A stretch of 64,000 bases of DNA. Origin: DATGZH01 sp035297265 (GTDB taxonomy: Bacteria; Actinomycetota; Acidimicrobiia; Acidimicrobiales; RAAP-2). Under the pieces are notes generated by a model, which saw only the letters and a list, made by a program, of their open reading frames with translations, did no database searches and had not been told where the DNA came from. This document shows, one piece after another, positions 26,598 through 35,336 of the stretch (position 1 is the first letter of the stretch; each line of letters begins with the position of its first letter). The stretch lies in assembly GCA_035297265.1 (NCBI GenBank), contig DATGZH010000042.1, forward strand, positions 140,339 through 204,338, written 5' to 3'. The position numbers were made by a program, and so were the translations under genes.

Positions 26598-27779
26598 TCA
26601 GGACCCCGCGGCCAGTGCGTGTACGCCCACGAAGGCGGCGTCGCCGTTGATGAGGCCGCCGGTGTTCACGGCCACGGCCAGCCTGGCCCCGTCGACCTGC
26701 CTGGAGCCGGCCTTACCGCGCAGCTGCACGACGAGCTCGACCACCTGGGCCACACCGGTCGCCCCGAGCGGGTGGCCCCGGCCGACGAGCCCGCCGCTCG
26801 GGTTCACGGTGACCCGTCGGCCCCCGAGGTCGGTGTCACCGGCGAGCGTGGCCGGTCCGGCCTCGCCGGGGGCGAAGAAGCCGAGCGACTCGAGGGCGTA
26901 GATCTCCTCGGCCGCGGTGGCGTCGTGCAGCTCGACGACGTCGACCTCGTCGGGACCGAAGCCGAAGGACTCGAACGCCGCCCGGGCGGTCTCGTCGAGG
27001 CGGTCGTGGTAGTCGAGACCGCCGCTGCCCGTGCGAGCCACGGACCCGATGATACGGGGCGCGCCCCGTGGGGCGTTGCTGACCGGCCCGAGCACGACGG
27101 CCGCCGCGCCGTCCGTGAACGAGCTGCACATCGGGCGGGTGAGGACGCCGGCCACCACCGGCGCGGCGAGGACCTCGTCGATGGTGATGGGTTCCTGGCA
27201 CTGGGCCAGCGGGTTGAGCGAGCCGAACCGCCGGGCCTTGACTGCCGCCGCGGCGATCTGGCGGAGGGTGGCGCCCCGCTCGGCCATGAGCTGGTCGGCC
27301 CACCCGGCGTTCAGGCACATGAGGGCGCTGCTCCCGGGGGCCGGCTCGAAGCGGTCGTGGACGTCGGCCCGCCAGTCGGCCGAGAGCCCGTCTTCGATGC
27401 CGGCGAGCGTGGCGGCCCGGTCCCCGGTCCACATCTTCTCGACGCCGAGCACGAGCACCGGCCGCTCGGCGGCCACCGCGGCGAGGACGCCGACGTGGAG
27501 GGCGGACGAGCCCCCGGCGCACGAGTTGTCGACGTTGATCACCGGCACATCGCCGAGGCCGGCCTTGCGGAGCCACGACTGACCCCGGATGCACCCCTGG
27601 TCGCAGAGCCGGCCGCCGAGGGCGTTGCCCACGACGACGAGCGAGAGGTCCGACGCCTCGACGGGCGCCTCGCTCAGGGCCTCGGTCACGGCCTGATCGG
27701 CCAGGGTCTCGGTCGACATGTCGCGCCGGCTCATGTCGGTCATCCCCACGCCGAGCACGGCCACCGGTTGCTGGCTCAC
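26598..27779 (-). CDS. Thiolase family protein (SCP-x/acetyl-CoA acetyltransferase-like)
   Basis: 393 residues. NSCAGGSSAL contains the nucleophilic Cys; ELHDATAAEE and NPSGGLVGRGHPLGATG contain the His motifs of SCP2-type thiolases. It should cleave or form 3-ketoacyl-CoA. Its ATG overlaps the stop of the LLM gene (ATGA at 27776-27779), and the FabH-like gene follows at once. Unlike the second thiolase homologue in the window (49196), it retains the catalytic Cys. Confidence 0.88.
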   Translation of the reverse strand: MSQQPVAVLGVGMTDMSRRDMSTETLADQAVTEALSEAPVEASDLSLVVVGNALGGRLCDQGCIRGQSWLRKAGLGDVPVINVDNSCAGGSSALHVGVLAAVAAERPVLVLGVEKMWTGDRAATLAGIEDGLSADWRADVHDRFEPAPGSSALMCLNAGWADQLMAERGATLRQIAAAAVKARRFGSLNPLAQCQEPITIDEVLAAPVVAGVLTRPMCSSFTDGAAAVVLGPVSNAPRGAPRIIGSVARTGSGGLDYHDRLDETARAAFESFGFGPDEVDVVELHDATAAEEIYALESLGFFAPGEAGPATLAGDTDLGGRRVTVNPSGGLVGRGHPLGATGVAQVVELVVQLRGKAGSRQVDGARLAVAVNTGGLINGDAAFVGVHALAAGS

Positions 27780-28774
27780 GTCATCACCTCCATGAGGGTG
27801 GCCCGGTCCGGCGTCTCGGCCGGCCCGGGCCGGGCGAGACGGCCGAGCAGCTCCCCCCAGGTCTCCTCGACCACGTCGCTTGCCGTCATCACGACCACGT
27901 GCTCGGCCCCTGCCGAGTGGTACTCCGCCAGCCGCTCGGCGCAGCGGTCGGCCGGGCCGGCCACGAGGTGGCGCTCGAAGGCCTTGGGCGGGGCGCCGTA
28001 GAGCGAGGAGAGCCAGCGGGCGCCGTCCTCGGCCGCCTCGGGCCCGCCGACCCGGGCCATGACCACGACGGCCGCCGTCACCGCCCCGGGCGGCCGCCCG
28101 GCGGCCGCCTCGGCCTCCCGCAGGCGTCGCAAGCCGAGCCGGTACTCGTCGGGCTCCAGGAACACCGGGACCCAGCCGTCACCGGTCCGGGCCGCCCGGG
28201 CGATGGCCGCGTCGCTCGCCCCGCCGATCCACACCGGCACCGGGTCCGCCGCGGGGGCCTGGCGGTAGGGGGCGCCCGGGTCCGCGGCGCTGGCCCAGGC
28301 CCGGCGGACCTCGGCCAGGCCCTCGTCGAGGAGCCGGCCCCGCCGCCGGTAGTCCACGCCGGCCGCTTCGTACTCGCCCTGGTGGCTGCCGACGCCGACG
28401 CCGAGCACGAAGCGGCCACCCGAGAGGAGCTGGAGGGCCGCCGCCTGCTTGGCCACCGCGGCCGGGCGGCGGAGGGGGAGCTGGAGGACGCACGAGCCGA
28501 TCGGCACCCGCTCCGTGGCCACCGAGGCCACCGAAAGCGTGGTGAGGCACTCGAGGACCGGGCCGGGCCAGAAGAGATGGTCGACGGCCCAGAGACCGCC
28601 GGCCCCCGACGCCTCGGCCTCGGCGCACAGGTCGATCAGCCCAGGCGTACCACCGGTGCTCCCTTCGGTACGACCATCAGTATTACCGCAGTGAGCAGGA
28701 AAGATCCCTTGCGGGACGGTCGGGAGCATGAGGCCCACCGGTCCCAGTTCGCACTTTGGTCGTACCACGGGCAC
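27776..28774 (-). CDS. LLM class (F420/FMN) oxidoreductase
   Basis: A 332-residue luciferase-like TIM barrel: GLMLPTVPQG near the start, LWAVDHLFWPGP, GGRFVLGVGVGSHQGEYEAAGVD and VWIGGASDAAIARAA. It resembles F420-dependent members. GTG 28774 is supported by TAAAAT six bases upstream, with no Shine-Dalgarno. It is the first gene of the operon LLM, thiolase, FabH-like, nucleotidyltransferase. It may reduce or oxidise an acyl intermediate handled by the thiolase. Confidence 0.87.
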   Translation of the reverse strand: MPVVRPKCELGPVGLMLPTVPQGIFPAHCGNTDGRTEGSTGGTPGLIDLCAEAEASGAGGLWAVDHLFWPGPVLECLTTLSVASVATERVPIGSCVLQLPLRRPAAVAKQAAALQLLSGGRFVLGVGVGSHQGEYEAAGVDYRRRGRLLDEGLAEVRRAWASAADPGAPYRQAPAADPVPVWIGGASDAAIARAARTGDGWVPVFLEPDEYRLGLRRLREAEAAAGRPPGAVTAAVVVMARVGGPEAAEDGARWLSSLYGAPPKAFERHLVAGPADRCAERLAEYHSAGAEHVVVMTASDVVEETWGELLGRLARPGPAETPDRATLMEVMT

Positions 28775-28786
28775 AGCAGGATTTTA
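28775..28786 (-). promoter_or_regulatory. Leaderless -10 element for the LLM-thiolase-FabH operon
   Basis: On the minus strand TAAAAT (28786-28781) is followed by six bases and GTG 28774. The hexamer sits in a small AT-rich patch and no ribosome-binding site is seen. This is the clearest of several such arrangements in the window. Confidence 0.65.
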
Positions 28787-28843
28787 AAGCACACCGGGCG
28801 CCGGAGCGCCAGGCAACCCGCTGGCGGGCCGGCGTTGGCCGGC

Positions 28844-29293
28844 TCAGGAGCCGGGCGGGTCGATCGGGCGATCGAGGACGGCCACGCTGCAGCGCGCCGC
28901 GCAGATGGCCCGACCCCCCTCGTCGGCGAGGGCGATCTCCCAGACCGACATGGTCCGTCCGATCCGGACGGGCGTGGCCGTGGCGGTGAGGGTGCCGGCC
29001 GACATCGGCCGCAGGTGGCTCGCGTTGAGCTCGACCCCGGCGACCTGGCGACCCGGGGCGTTGAGGGCGGCCCCGATGCTCGCCGCCGACTCGGCGAGGA
29101 GGGCCGAGACCCCGCCGTGCAGGAGCCCGGCCGGCTGGTGGCTCTTCCAGCCGACCTCGAGGCGGAGCACCACCCGCTCCGGGGTCACCTCGACCATCTC
29201 GATCCCGAGCAGGTCGTGGACGCTCGGTGCCATCGGTTGGCCGGTGATGGGCGAGGGCGACGTCGACTCGGGGGGTGTGTCGGGGCCGGGCAC
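28844..29293 (-). CDS. PaaI family hotdog-fold thioesterase
   Basis: 149 residues. HQPAGLLHGGVSALLAESAAS is the hotdog helix with the active-site HGG and acidic residue; ELNASHLRPMSAGTLTA is the following strand pair. It hydrolyses acyl-CoA thioesters, in relatives aromatic or phenylacetyl-CoA. The start is GTG 29293, preceded by TAGTCT 9 bases upstream. Divergent from the HAD gene at 29364. Confidence 0.88.
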   Translation of the reverse strand: MPGPDTPPESTSPSPITGQPMAPSVHDLLGIEMVEVTPERVVLRLEVGWKSHQPAGLLHGGVSALLAESAASIGAALNAPGRQVAGVELNASHLRPMSAGTLTATATPVRIGRTMSVWEIALADEGGRAICAARCSVAVLDRPIDPPGS

Positions 29294-29363
29294 TGCCGCC
29301 GGAGACTACCGGTCGGGCGGCGCGGCGCCGAAGGCGGGCCGCCGCGGCTGCGAACATGGGTCG

Positions 29364-30053
29364 GTGCGCCCGATCGTCCTGTTCGACCTCGACAACACGC
29401 TCGTCGACCGGCAGGCCGCCTACCGCCGCTGGGCGGTGGACTTCGCGGCGGCCGCCGGCCTCGACGAGGCCGCGGTGGCCTGGCTCGTCCGGGCGGACGA
29501 CGACGGCTTCGCCGACCGCCAGGTCCTCTTCCGGGCGGCCCGGGAGGAGTTCGGCCTGCCCGAGAGCGTGGGCGACCTCGTCGAGCAGTACCGGCGCCGC
29601 TACCCGACCTACTTCGAACCCGACCAGGGGGTGCTGGACGGCCTCCGGCGGCTCCGTTCGGCCGGCTGGCGGATCGTCGTGGTGACCAACGGGCCGCCGA
29701 GCCAGCGCGAGAAGGTGACCCGGGCCGGCCTCGACCCGCTCATCGACGCACTGTGCATCTCCGAGGAGCTCGGCGTGGCCAAGCCCGATCCGAGGATCTT
29801 CGCCGAGGCGCGACGCCGGAGCGGGGCGCCGCCCGAGGAGGTCGGCGGCTGGATGGTGGGCGACACGGCCCACCCCGACATCGGCGGCGGGCGCGCCGCC
29901 GGCCTGCGCACCGTCTGGCTCCACCGCGGGCGTCCGTGGGACTCGTCGGTCGGCTACCACCCCGACGTCACCGTGGCCGACGTGCTCGAGGCGCTCGACG
30001 TGCTGCTCGGTGGGTCGGGCCGCCGAAGCGGGGCGGGAGAGAGCGACCGGTAG
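29364..30053 (+). CDS. HAD family hydrolase
   Basis: 229 residues. IVLFDLDNTLVDR is motif I (nucleophile Asp), VVVTNGPP motif II, a Lys in GVAKPDPRIF motif III and MVGDTAHPDIGGGRAAG motif IV. The inserted helical cap between motifs I and II is of the C1 (haloacid dehalogenase/phosphoglycolate phosphatase) type. GTG 29364 is the chosen start. Its stop is one base before the threonine aldolase start, so both are likely co-transcribed. Confidence 0.88.
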   Translation: MRPIVLFDLDNTLVDRQAAYRRWAVDFAAAAGLDEAAVAWLVRADDDGFADRQVLFRAAREEFGLPESVGDLVEQYRRRYPTYFEPDQGVLDGLRRLRSAGWRIVVVTNGPPSQREKVTRAGLDPLIDALCISEELGVAKPDPRIFAEARRRSGAPPEEVGGWMVGDTAHPDIGGGRAAGLRTVWLHRGRPWDSSVGYHPDVTVADVLEALDVLLGGSGRRSGAGESDR

Positions 30054-30054
30054 C

Positions 30055-31080
30055 ATGCGGGCGGTGGACCGCCCCGCCGACCTGCGCAGCGACACGGTCA
30101 CGCGCCCGACCGACGAGATGCGTCGGGCCATGGCCGACGCCCTCGTCGGCGACGACGGCTACGGCGAGGACCCCACCGTCAACGAGCTCGAGTCGGTGTT
30201 CGCCGAGCGGGTGGGCAAGCCGGCGGCGTTGTTCGTGCCGACGGGCACGATGGCCAACCAGGTGGCCCTCCGGGTGCTCGCCCCGCCCGGCTCGGTCGTC
30301 GTCGCCGGACGCCACCAGCACGTCGTGGCCTACGAGCTCGGGGCGGCGGCCCGCAACGCCAACGTCCAGTTCCACGCGGTGGACGACGACGACGGCCTCG
30401 TCGACCCGGCTGACGTCACGTGGGCCCGGGCCGCCTCCGACCACCACTTTCCTACAGCCTCGGTCGTCTGCATCGAGAACACCCACATGGTGGCGAGCGG
30501 CCGCCCCTGGCGGCCGGCCGAGCTCGAGGCGCTCGCCGCGGCCGCCGGACCGCTGCCCGTGCACATGGACGGGGCCCGCCTGTTCAACGCCGAGGTGGCC
30601 ACCGGGGTCCCGGCGGCCGAGCTGGCGGCGCAGGCCACGACGGTCATGTGCTGCCTCTCGAAGGGGCTCTGCGCCCCGGTCGGTTCGCTCCTCGCCGGCC
30701 CGACCGACGTCGTCGAGGCCGGCCGGGCCGAGCGCAAGCGGCTGGGCGGAGGGATGCGCCAGGCCGGTGTGCTCGCGGCGGCCGGGTTGGTGGCGCTGCA
30801 GAAGATGGTCGGCCGCCTGGCCGACGACCACGTCCGGGCCCGCCGGCTGGCCGAGGCGGTCGCCGCCCGCTGGCCGTCGGCCTGTCTCGACCCGGCCGAG
30901 GTCAGCACGAACATCGTCGTGTTCCCCCACCCCGACCCCGAGGTCCTGCTCGGCCACCTGCGTGACCACGGCGTGCTGGCCGGGACCGTCGGCCCCGGGA
31001 CCGTTCGTCTCGTGACGCACCACGACGTCGACGACGAGGGCGTCGACCGGGCCTGCCGGGCTCTCTCGGCCGCCCCGTGA
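30055..31080 (+). CDS. Threonine aldolase family (PLP beta-eliminating lyase)
   Basis: 341 residues. LRSDTVTRPTDEMRRAM opens the fold; DDGYGEDPTVNELE, FVPTGTMANQVAL, HMDGARLFNA (PLP-ring Asp) and CCLSKGLCAPVGS (PLP-binding Lys) follow. It should cleave threonine or another beta-hydroxy amino acid to glycine and an aldehyde. ATG 30055 directly follows the HAD stop. Family assignment is firm; substrate is not. Confidence 0.92.
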   Translation: MRAVDRPADLRSDTVTRPTDEMRRAMADALVGDDGYGEDPTVNELESVFAERVGKPAALFVPTGTMANQVALRVLAPPGSVVVAGRHQHVVAYELGAAARNANVQFHAVDDDDGLVDPADVTWARAASDHHFPTASVVCIENTHMVASGRPWRPAELEALAAAAGPLPVHMDGARLFNAEVATGVPAAELAAQATTVMCCLSKGLCAPVGSLLAGPTDVVEAGRAERKRLGGGMRQAGVLAAAGLVALQKMVGRLADDHVRARRLAEAVAARWPSACLDPAEVSTNIVVFPHPDPEVLLGHLRDHGVLAGTVGPGTVRLVTHHDVDDEGVDRACRALSAAP

Positions 31081-31114
31081 GCCACCCGGTGGTGCCCGGC
31101 TCCGGGCGGGGGCG

Positions 31115-32002
31115 GTGAAGGTCCGCATCGGCTTCGGTCCCGGCGGGGGCGCCGAGAACAGGGAGGACCTCTGCCGGCTCGTCGACTCGATGGACGAGCG
31201 CGGCTTCGACTCCCTGTGGCTGTCCGAGGTGCTCACGATGGCCGGGCTCGACCCGGTGGTCGGCCTCTCCTGGGCCGGGGCCTACAATCCCCGTCTCAAG
31301 CTCGGGACGACGATGGTCCTGCCCGGACGCAACGTCGTCCGCCTGGCCCGCAGCCTGGCCGCCCTCGACGCCCTCTCGGAGGGCCGCCTGCTCGTGACGT
31401 TCGTGCCCGGCCTGGTGCACGACCCCGAGCGCCAGGCCATCGGGGTGGCGCCGGAGCGCCGGGGCGCCGTGCTCGACGAGGCCGTCCCGCTCCTCCGCCG
31501 GTTGTGGGCGGGGGAGGAGGTCAGCCACCACGGCTCCATCGCCAGCTTCGACGGCGTGTCGATCTCGCCGCTGCCGGTCCAGACCCCGCTCGAGGTCTGG
31601 GGCGGCGGCATGGCTCAGGCGGCCCTCGAACGCTGTGGCCGGCTCCTCGACGGCTGGCTGCCGAGCCTCTGCACGCCGGCGGAGGCGGCGGTCGGACAGA
31701 AGGTCGTGACGGCGGCGGCCGACGCCGCCGAGCGGACCATCAGCCCCGAGCACTTCGGCGTCTCCATCGGCTACGCCCGTCACCGGATCGAGGGGCCGAC
31801 GGCCGAGCGCCTGGCCCGGCGGGCCAAGGGGCGCCCGCTCGACGAGCTCGTGCCGGTCGGCTGGCCGGCCCTGCGCTCCCTGCTCGAGCAGTTCATCGAC
31901 GTGGGCTTCTCCAAATTCGTCCTCCGGCCGACCGCGCCCCCGGCCGACTGGGGCGAGGAGCTGGACGAGCTGGCCGGGGCGGTCCTCCATCTCCAGACCT
32001 GA
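31115..32002 (+). CDS. LLM class oxidoreductase, probably F420-dependent
   Basis: 295 residues, shorter than usual luciferase-like enzymes. VRIGFGPGGGAE at the N-terminus, GFDSLWLSEVLT, LGTTMVLPGRNVVRLARSL and EVWGGGMAQAALERCGRLLDGW are recognisable. The GTG start follows the threonine aldolase by 34 bases. It is the third LLM enzyme in the window and only distantly like the other two. Substrate unknown. Confidence 0.85.
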   Translation: MKVRIGFGPGGGAENREDLCRLVDSMDERGFDSLWLSEVLTMAGLDPVVGLSWAGAYNPRLKLGTTMVLPGRNVVRLARSLAALDALSEGRLLVTFVPGLVHDPERQAIGVAPERRGAVLDEAVPLLRRLWAGEEVSHHGSIASFDGVSISPLPVQTPLEVWGGGMAQAALERCGRLLDGWLPSLCTPAEAAVGQKVVTAAADAAERTISPEHFGVSIGYARHRIEGPTAERLARRAKGRPLDELVPVGWPALRSLLEQFIDVGFSKFVLRPTAPPADWGEELDELAGAVLHLQT

Positions 32003-32057
32003 AGAGAGCCGATGCTCGCCGGCTCCCGCCGGCGCAGTAGCTTGAGGGGGAAGTCGA

Positions 32058-33389
32058 GTGAGCCCATCGAGAGACGTGCCACCACCAGATACCGCTGCCA
32101 GTACGGCCGTCGCCGATCCGTCGCCGCCGGCCGTTCGGCTCCTGCACCTCTCCGACGTCGTCAACCGGCCGCTCGTCGACGAGTCCGGCGACAAGCTCGG
32201 CAAGGTCCGCGACCTCATCGTCCGGCTCGGGGAGCGTCCGCACCCGCCGATCGTCGGCGCGGTCGTCGACATCGGCGGACGGGACCTCTTCGTGCCGATC
32301 GAGAAGATCTCGGCGTTCGAGGGCCGACGAGTCCGCTTCCGGGGGGCCCGGGTGGACCTGCGGCGCTTCGAGCGGCGACCAGGTGAGCTGCTCCTGGCCA
32401 AGGACCTCTGGGCCAGGCACCTCATCAACGTGGTGGGCGGCCGGCTGATCCGGGCCAACGAGATCGAGCTGGCGGACGTCGACGGGACCTGGGAGGTCGT
32501 AGGCGTCGACCCGAGCGGCAAGGCCGCGCTGCGCCGGCTCCTCCCGGGGCGCCTCGGGCGCGGCATCAGGCCCGGCGGGCTCGTCGACTGGGCCAGCATC
32601 GAGCCCTTCGTGGGCCAGGTGCCGACGGCCCGGCTGCGCATCCCCTACCGGCGGCTCGCCCGCCTGCACCCGGCGCAGATCGCCGACCTGGTGGAGGCGG
32701 CGTCCCACGAGGAGGGCGAGGAGATCATCAACGCGGTCGGGGCCGACCGGGAGCTCGAGGCCGACGTGTTCGAGGAGCTGGACCCCGAGCACCAGGTCGA
32801 GTTCCTGCGCAGCCGGAGCGACGAGGAGGCGGCCCGGCTCCTCAGCCGCATGGCGCCCGACGACGCCGCTGACCTCATCATGGAGGTGGACCAGGAGCGG
32901 CGGCTGGTGATCCTGACCGCCCTGCCCCAACCCCAGCAGCGCAAGGTGCGCTCGCTCCTCAGCTACAACCCCGAGACGGCCGGGGGCCTCATGAGCCCCG
33001 ACTTCCTGAGCCTGCCCGACGACACCACCGTGGCCCAGGCGCTGGCTGCCGTCCGGACCAGCGCAGCCCCACCCGAGGCCCTGAACGTGGTCTTCACGAA
33101 GGACCCCCAGGGGACGGTCTCCGGCGCGGCCTCGGTCGTCTCGCTCGTCCGGGCCGACCCCACGGCGCAGCTGCGCACCGTCGTGCGACCCGACCCGCCC
33201 CACGTGCACGCCGACTGGGACGCCAACGCCACGTTGCGCAAGATGTCCGACTACAACCTCACGGTGGCCCCCGTCCTCGACGAGGACCACCGGGAGATCC
33301 TGGGCGTCGTCACCGTCGACGACGTGCTCGAGCTGCTCCTCCCCGCCGGCTGGCGGCGCGATTTCGGGGTGACCTCGCCCGAGGAGTGA
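32058..33389 (+). CDS. Soluble PRC-barrel/MgtE_N/CBS-domain protein
   Basis: 443 residues without membrane helices. Residues 28-90 and 112-165 look like two PRC-barrel repeats (VVNRPLVDESGDKLGKVRDL). Residues about 200-305 match the MgtE intracellular N domain (DEEAARLLSRMAPDDAADLI, and LSYNPETAGGLMS at 301-313). Residues 314-428 form a CBS pair ending ILGVVTVDDVLELL. It is therefore the cytosolic Mg2+-sensing half of MgtE without the channel. It stands just upstream of an NRAMP-type transporter, suggesting that it senses Mg2+ or gates that transporter. GTG 32058 is the chosen start. Confidence 0.88.
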   Translation: MSPSRDVPPPDTAASTAVADPSPPAVRLLHLSDVVNRPLVDESGDKLGKVRDLIVRLGERPHPPIVGAVVDIGGRDLFVPIEKISAFEGRRVRFRGARVDLRRFERRPGELLLAKDLWARHLINVVGGRLIRANEIELADVDGTWEVVGVDPSGKAALRRLLPGRLGRGIRPGGLVDWASIEPFVGQVPTARLRIPYRRLARLHPAQIADLVEAASHEEGEEIINAVGADRELEADVFEELDPEHQVEFLRSRSDEEAARLLSRMAPDDAADLIMEVDQERRLVILTALPQPQQRKVRSLLSYNPETAGGLMSPDFLSLPDDTTVAQALAAVRTSAAPPEALNVVFTKDPQGTVSGAASVVSLVRADPTAQLRTVVRPDPPHVHADWDANATLRKMSDYNLTVAPVLDEDHREILGVVTVDDVLELLLPAGWRRDFGVTSPEE

Positions 33390-33398
33390 CGCCCGGAT

Positions 33399-33427
33399 CG
33401 GACAGGCCGGGCGATCCCCATTACCCT
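33399..33427 (+). promoter_or_regulatory. Promoter for the NRAMP-type transporter leader
   Basis: CGGACA (33399-33404), a 17-base spacer and TACCCT (33422-33427) form a plausible sigma-70-type promoter just after the PRC/MgtE_N gene. A start near 33434 would give a leader of about 215 nt before the transporter ATG at 33650. Confidence 0.5.
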
Positions 33428-33433
33428 GGAGGG

Positions 33434-33649
33434 GTCGGCGACGCTCCGCGTCGCCGTGGACCCGGGCCAGCAGGCCGGGTCGATCCGACGAAGGAGCAAC
33501 GCTGAGTACTCGGAGCCGGGTACCAAAACCGAGGACACGCATGCTCCGCCGTGATCGCCGGGAGGTGGCGCCACCACCTTCGGGCTGATCGCCGTGGGCG
33601 TGCGTGTCGTGACGCACGGACCACGCGCCAGCGCGAAGGGAGGTGAGCC
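33434..33649 (+). ncRNA. Structured 5' leader, candidate metal riboswitch or attenuator
   Basis: The leader folds into successive hairpins: 33436-33444 with 33448-33456 (9 perfect pairs), 33459-33468 with 33473-33481, CTCGG/CCGAG at 33509-33513 and 33529-33533, and a long arm 33534-33544 with 33598-33608 (11 pairs, one G-U). The 3' strand of that arm can pair instead with 33612-33618 (CGTGCGT/ACGCACG), so two structures exclude each other. A CGCG/CGCG hairpin (33624-33635) adjoins the Shine-Dalgarno AAGGGAGGTGA (33636-33646). I do not recognise the M-box, yybP-ykoY or ydaO consensus in it. Confidence 0.5.
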
Positions 33650-35305
33650 ATGGCCGAACCACGCCCCGACGAGGAAGAACCCGAGGAGGAGGCGTTTTCG
33701 GAGGGGTCCGACGCGTCCGCCGTCCTCGACCCGGCTCACCTCGGTGACATCCAGGGGGCCTTCGGGACCATCCGGGCCCACGACGCCACGACCTCCCGGA
33801 CCTGGCGGCGGCGCCTCCTCACCCTCCTCGCCATCATCGGCCCCGGCCTCATCGTCATGGTCGGGGACAACGACGCCGGGGGCGTCGCTACCTACTCCCA
33901 GGCCGGCCAGAACTACGGGCTGACCCTGCTCTGGACGCTGCCGCTCCTCATCCCCGTGCTGATGGTCAACCAGGAGATGGTGGTGCGGCTCGGCTCGGTG
34001 ACCGGCGTCGGCCACGCCCGGCTCATCCAGGAGCGCTTCGGCCGCTTCTGGGGGGCCTTCTCCGTCGGCGACCTCTTCATCCTCAACTTCCTGACGATCG
34101 TCACCGAGTTCATCGGCGTCAACCTGGCGCTCGGCTATTTCGGGGTGAGCGCCTATGTCTCCGTGCCCATCGCCGCCGTCGCCCTCATCGCCATGACCGC
34201 CACCGGCAGCTTCCGCCGCTGGGAGCGGTTCATGTTCGTGTTCATCTTCGCCAACCTCTTCGTCATCCCCCTGGCCGTGTTCAGCCACCCCACCCCGTCG
34301 GCCTTCTTCCACGGTCTCACGACGCCGGGCGTCCAGGGTGGCGTCTCCTCCAACGCCGTGCTGCTCATCATCGCCATCGTGGGGACCACGGTGGCTCCCT
34401 GGCAGCTGTTCTTCCAGCAGTCCAACGTGGTCGACAAGCGCATCACGCCCCGTTACATCAACTACGAGCGGGTCGACACCCTGCTCGGCTCGTTCGTCAC
34501 GGTCATCGTGGCGTCCCTCCTGATGGCCATCGTGGCCAGCGCCTTCGCCGGGACGCCGCTCGCTGGCCACTTCACGAACGCTGGCGGGGTGGCCAAGGGC
34601 CTGCAGGAGTTCGTCGGGCGGGGGAGCGGCGGCCTGTACGCCATCGTTCTCCTCAACGCCTCCATCATCGGGGCGGCCTCGGTGACGCTGTCCACGTCGT
34701 ACGCCTTCGGCGACATCTTCGGCACCTTCCACTCGCTCCACCGCGGCTGGCGGGAGGCCAAGCTCTTCTACGGCCTGTTCGCCGGCATCGTGGTCCTGGC
34801 GGCGGCGATCGTCCTCCTGCCCGGGGCCCCGCTCGGCCTCATCACCGTGGCCGTCCAGGCCCTGGCCGGGGTGCTCCTCCCGAGCGCCACGGTCTTCCTC
34901 CTGCTGCTCTGCAACGACAAGGCGGTCCTCGGGCCGTGGACCAACCGCCTCTGGCTCAACATCGTGTCCTTCGTGATCGTGTCGGTGCTGTTCGCGATGT
35001 CGTTCGTCCTCATGATCACGACGGTGTTCACCCACATCAACGTGAAGGACCTGGTCGTCGGGCTGGGGGCCATCCTCCTCCTGGTGTACGTGGCCGGTGG
35101 CATCTACCTCCTGGCCACCCGCCACCAGCGGACCCGCCCCGAGCCGATGTCGAGGGCGCGAAGGGAGAACTGGCGAATGCCGCCTCTCAACCTGCTGCAG
35201 CGTCCGACCTGGTCGAGGGCCCGGACGCTCACCATGTTCACGATGTACGTGTACCTGGCCCTGGCGGCGATCCTCCTCTTGGTGAAGGCCATCCAGATCG
35301 GCTGA
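33650..35305 (+). CDS. NRAMP-family divalent metal transporter, possibly Mg2+ (NRMT-like)
   Basis: 551 residues: an acidic N-terminus, then about 11 helices. In helix 1 the NRAMP metal motif DPGN is replaced by DAGG (75-78, within GDNDAGGVAT), and in helix 6 MPH is replaced by APW (249-251, VGTTVAPWQLFFQQS). Loss of the Asn and of the sulfur ligand argues against classic Mn2+/Fe2+ transport and resembles the NRAMP-related magnesium transporters described in prokaryotes. The neighbouring MgtE_N/CBS protein supports Mg2+. ATG 33650 has a strong Shine-Dalgarno. Confidence 0.85.
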   Translation: MAEPRPDEEEPEEEAFSEGSDASAVLDPAHLGDIQGAFGTIRAHDATTSRTWRRRLLTLLAIIGPGLIVMVGDNDAGGVATYSQAGQNYGLTLLWTLPLLIPVLMVNQEMVVRLGSVTGVGHARLIQERFGRFWGAFSVGDLFILNFLTIVTEFIGVNLALGYFGVSAYVSVPIAAVALIAMTATGSFRRWERFMFVFIFANLFVIPLAVFSHPTPSAFFHGLTTPGVQGGVSSNAVLLIIAIVGTTVAPWQLFFQQSNVVDKRITPRYINYERVDTLLGSFVTVIVASLLMAIVASAFAGTPLAGHFTNAGGVAKGLQEFVGRGSGGLYAIVLLNASIIGAASVTLSTSYAFGDIFGTFHSLHRGWREAKLFYGLFAGIVVLAAAIVLLPGAPLGLITVAVQALAGVLLPSATVFLLLLCNDKAVLGPWTNRLWLNIVSFVIVSVLFAMSFVLMITTVFTHINVKDLVVGLGAILLLVYVAGGIYLLATRHQRTRPEPMSRARRENWRMPPLNLLQRPTWSRARTLTMFTMYVYLALAAILLLVKAIQIG

Positions 35306-35323
35306 AGCGACCGGCCGCACCCC

Positions 35324-35336
35324 TAATCTCACGGGG
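35324..35336 (+). promoter_or_regulatory. Leaderless -10 element for PIG-L deacetylase
   Basis: TAATCT (35324-35329) is followed by seven bases and ATG 35337, with no Shine-Dalgarno. It gives the PIG-L gene its own promoter despite being 31 bases from the transporter stop. Confidence 0.6.

Noticed and set aside
33434..33649. Known M-box or yybP-ykoY riboswitch
   Set aside because: The characteristic conserved cores are not visible by eye; kept as an unclassified leader.
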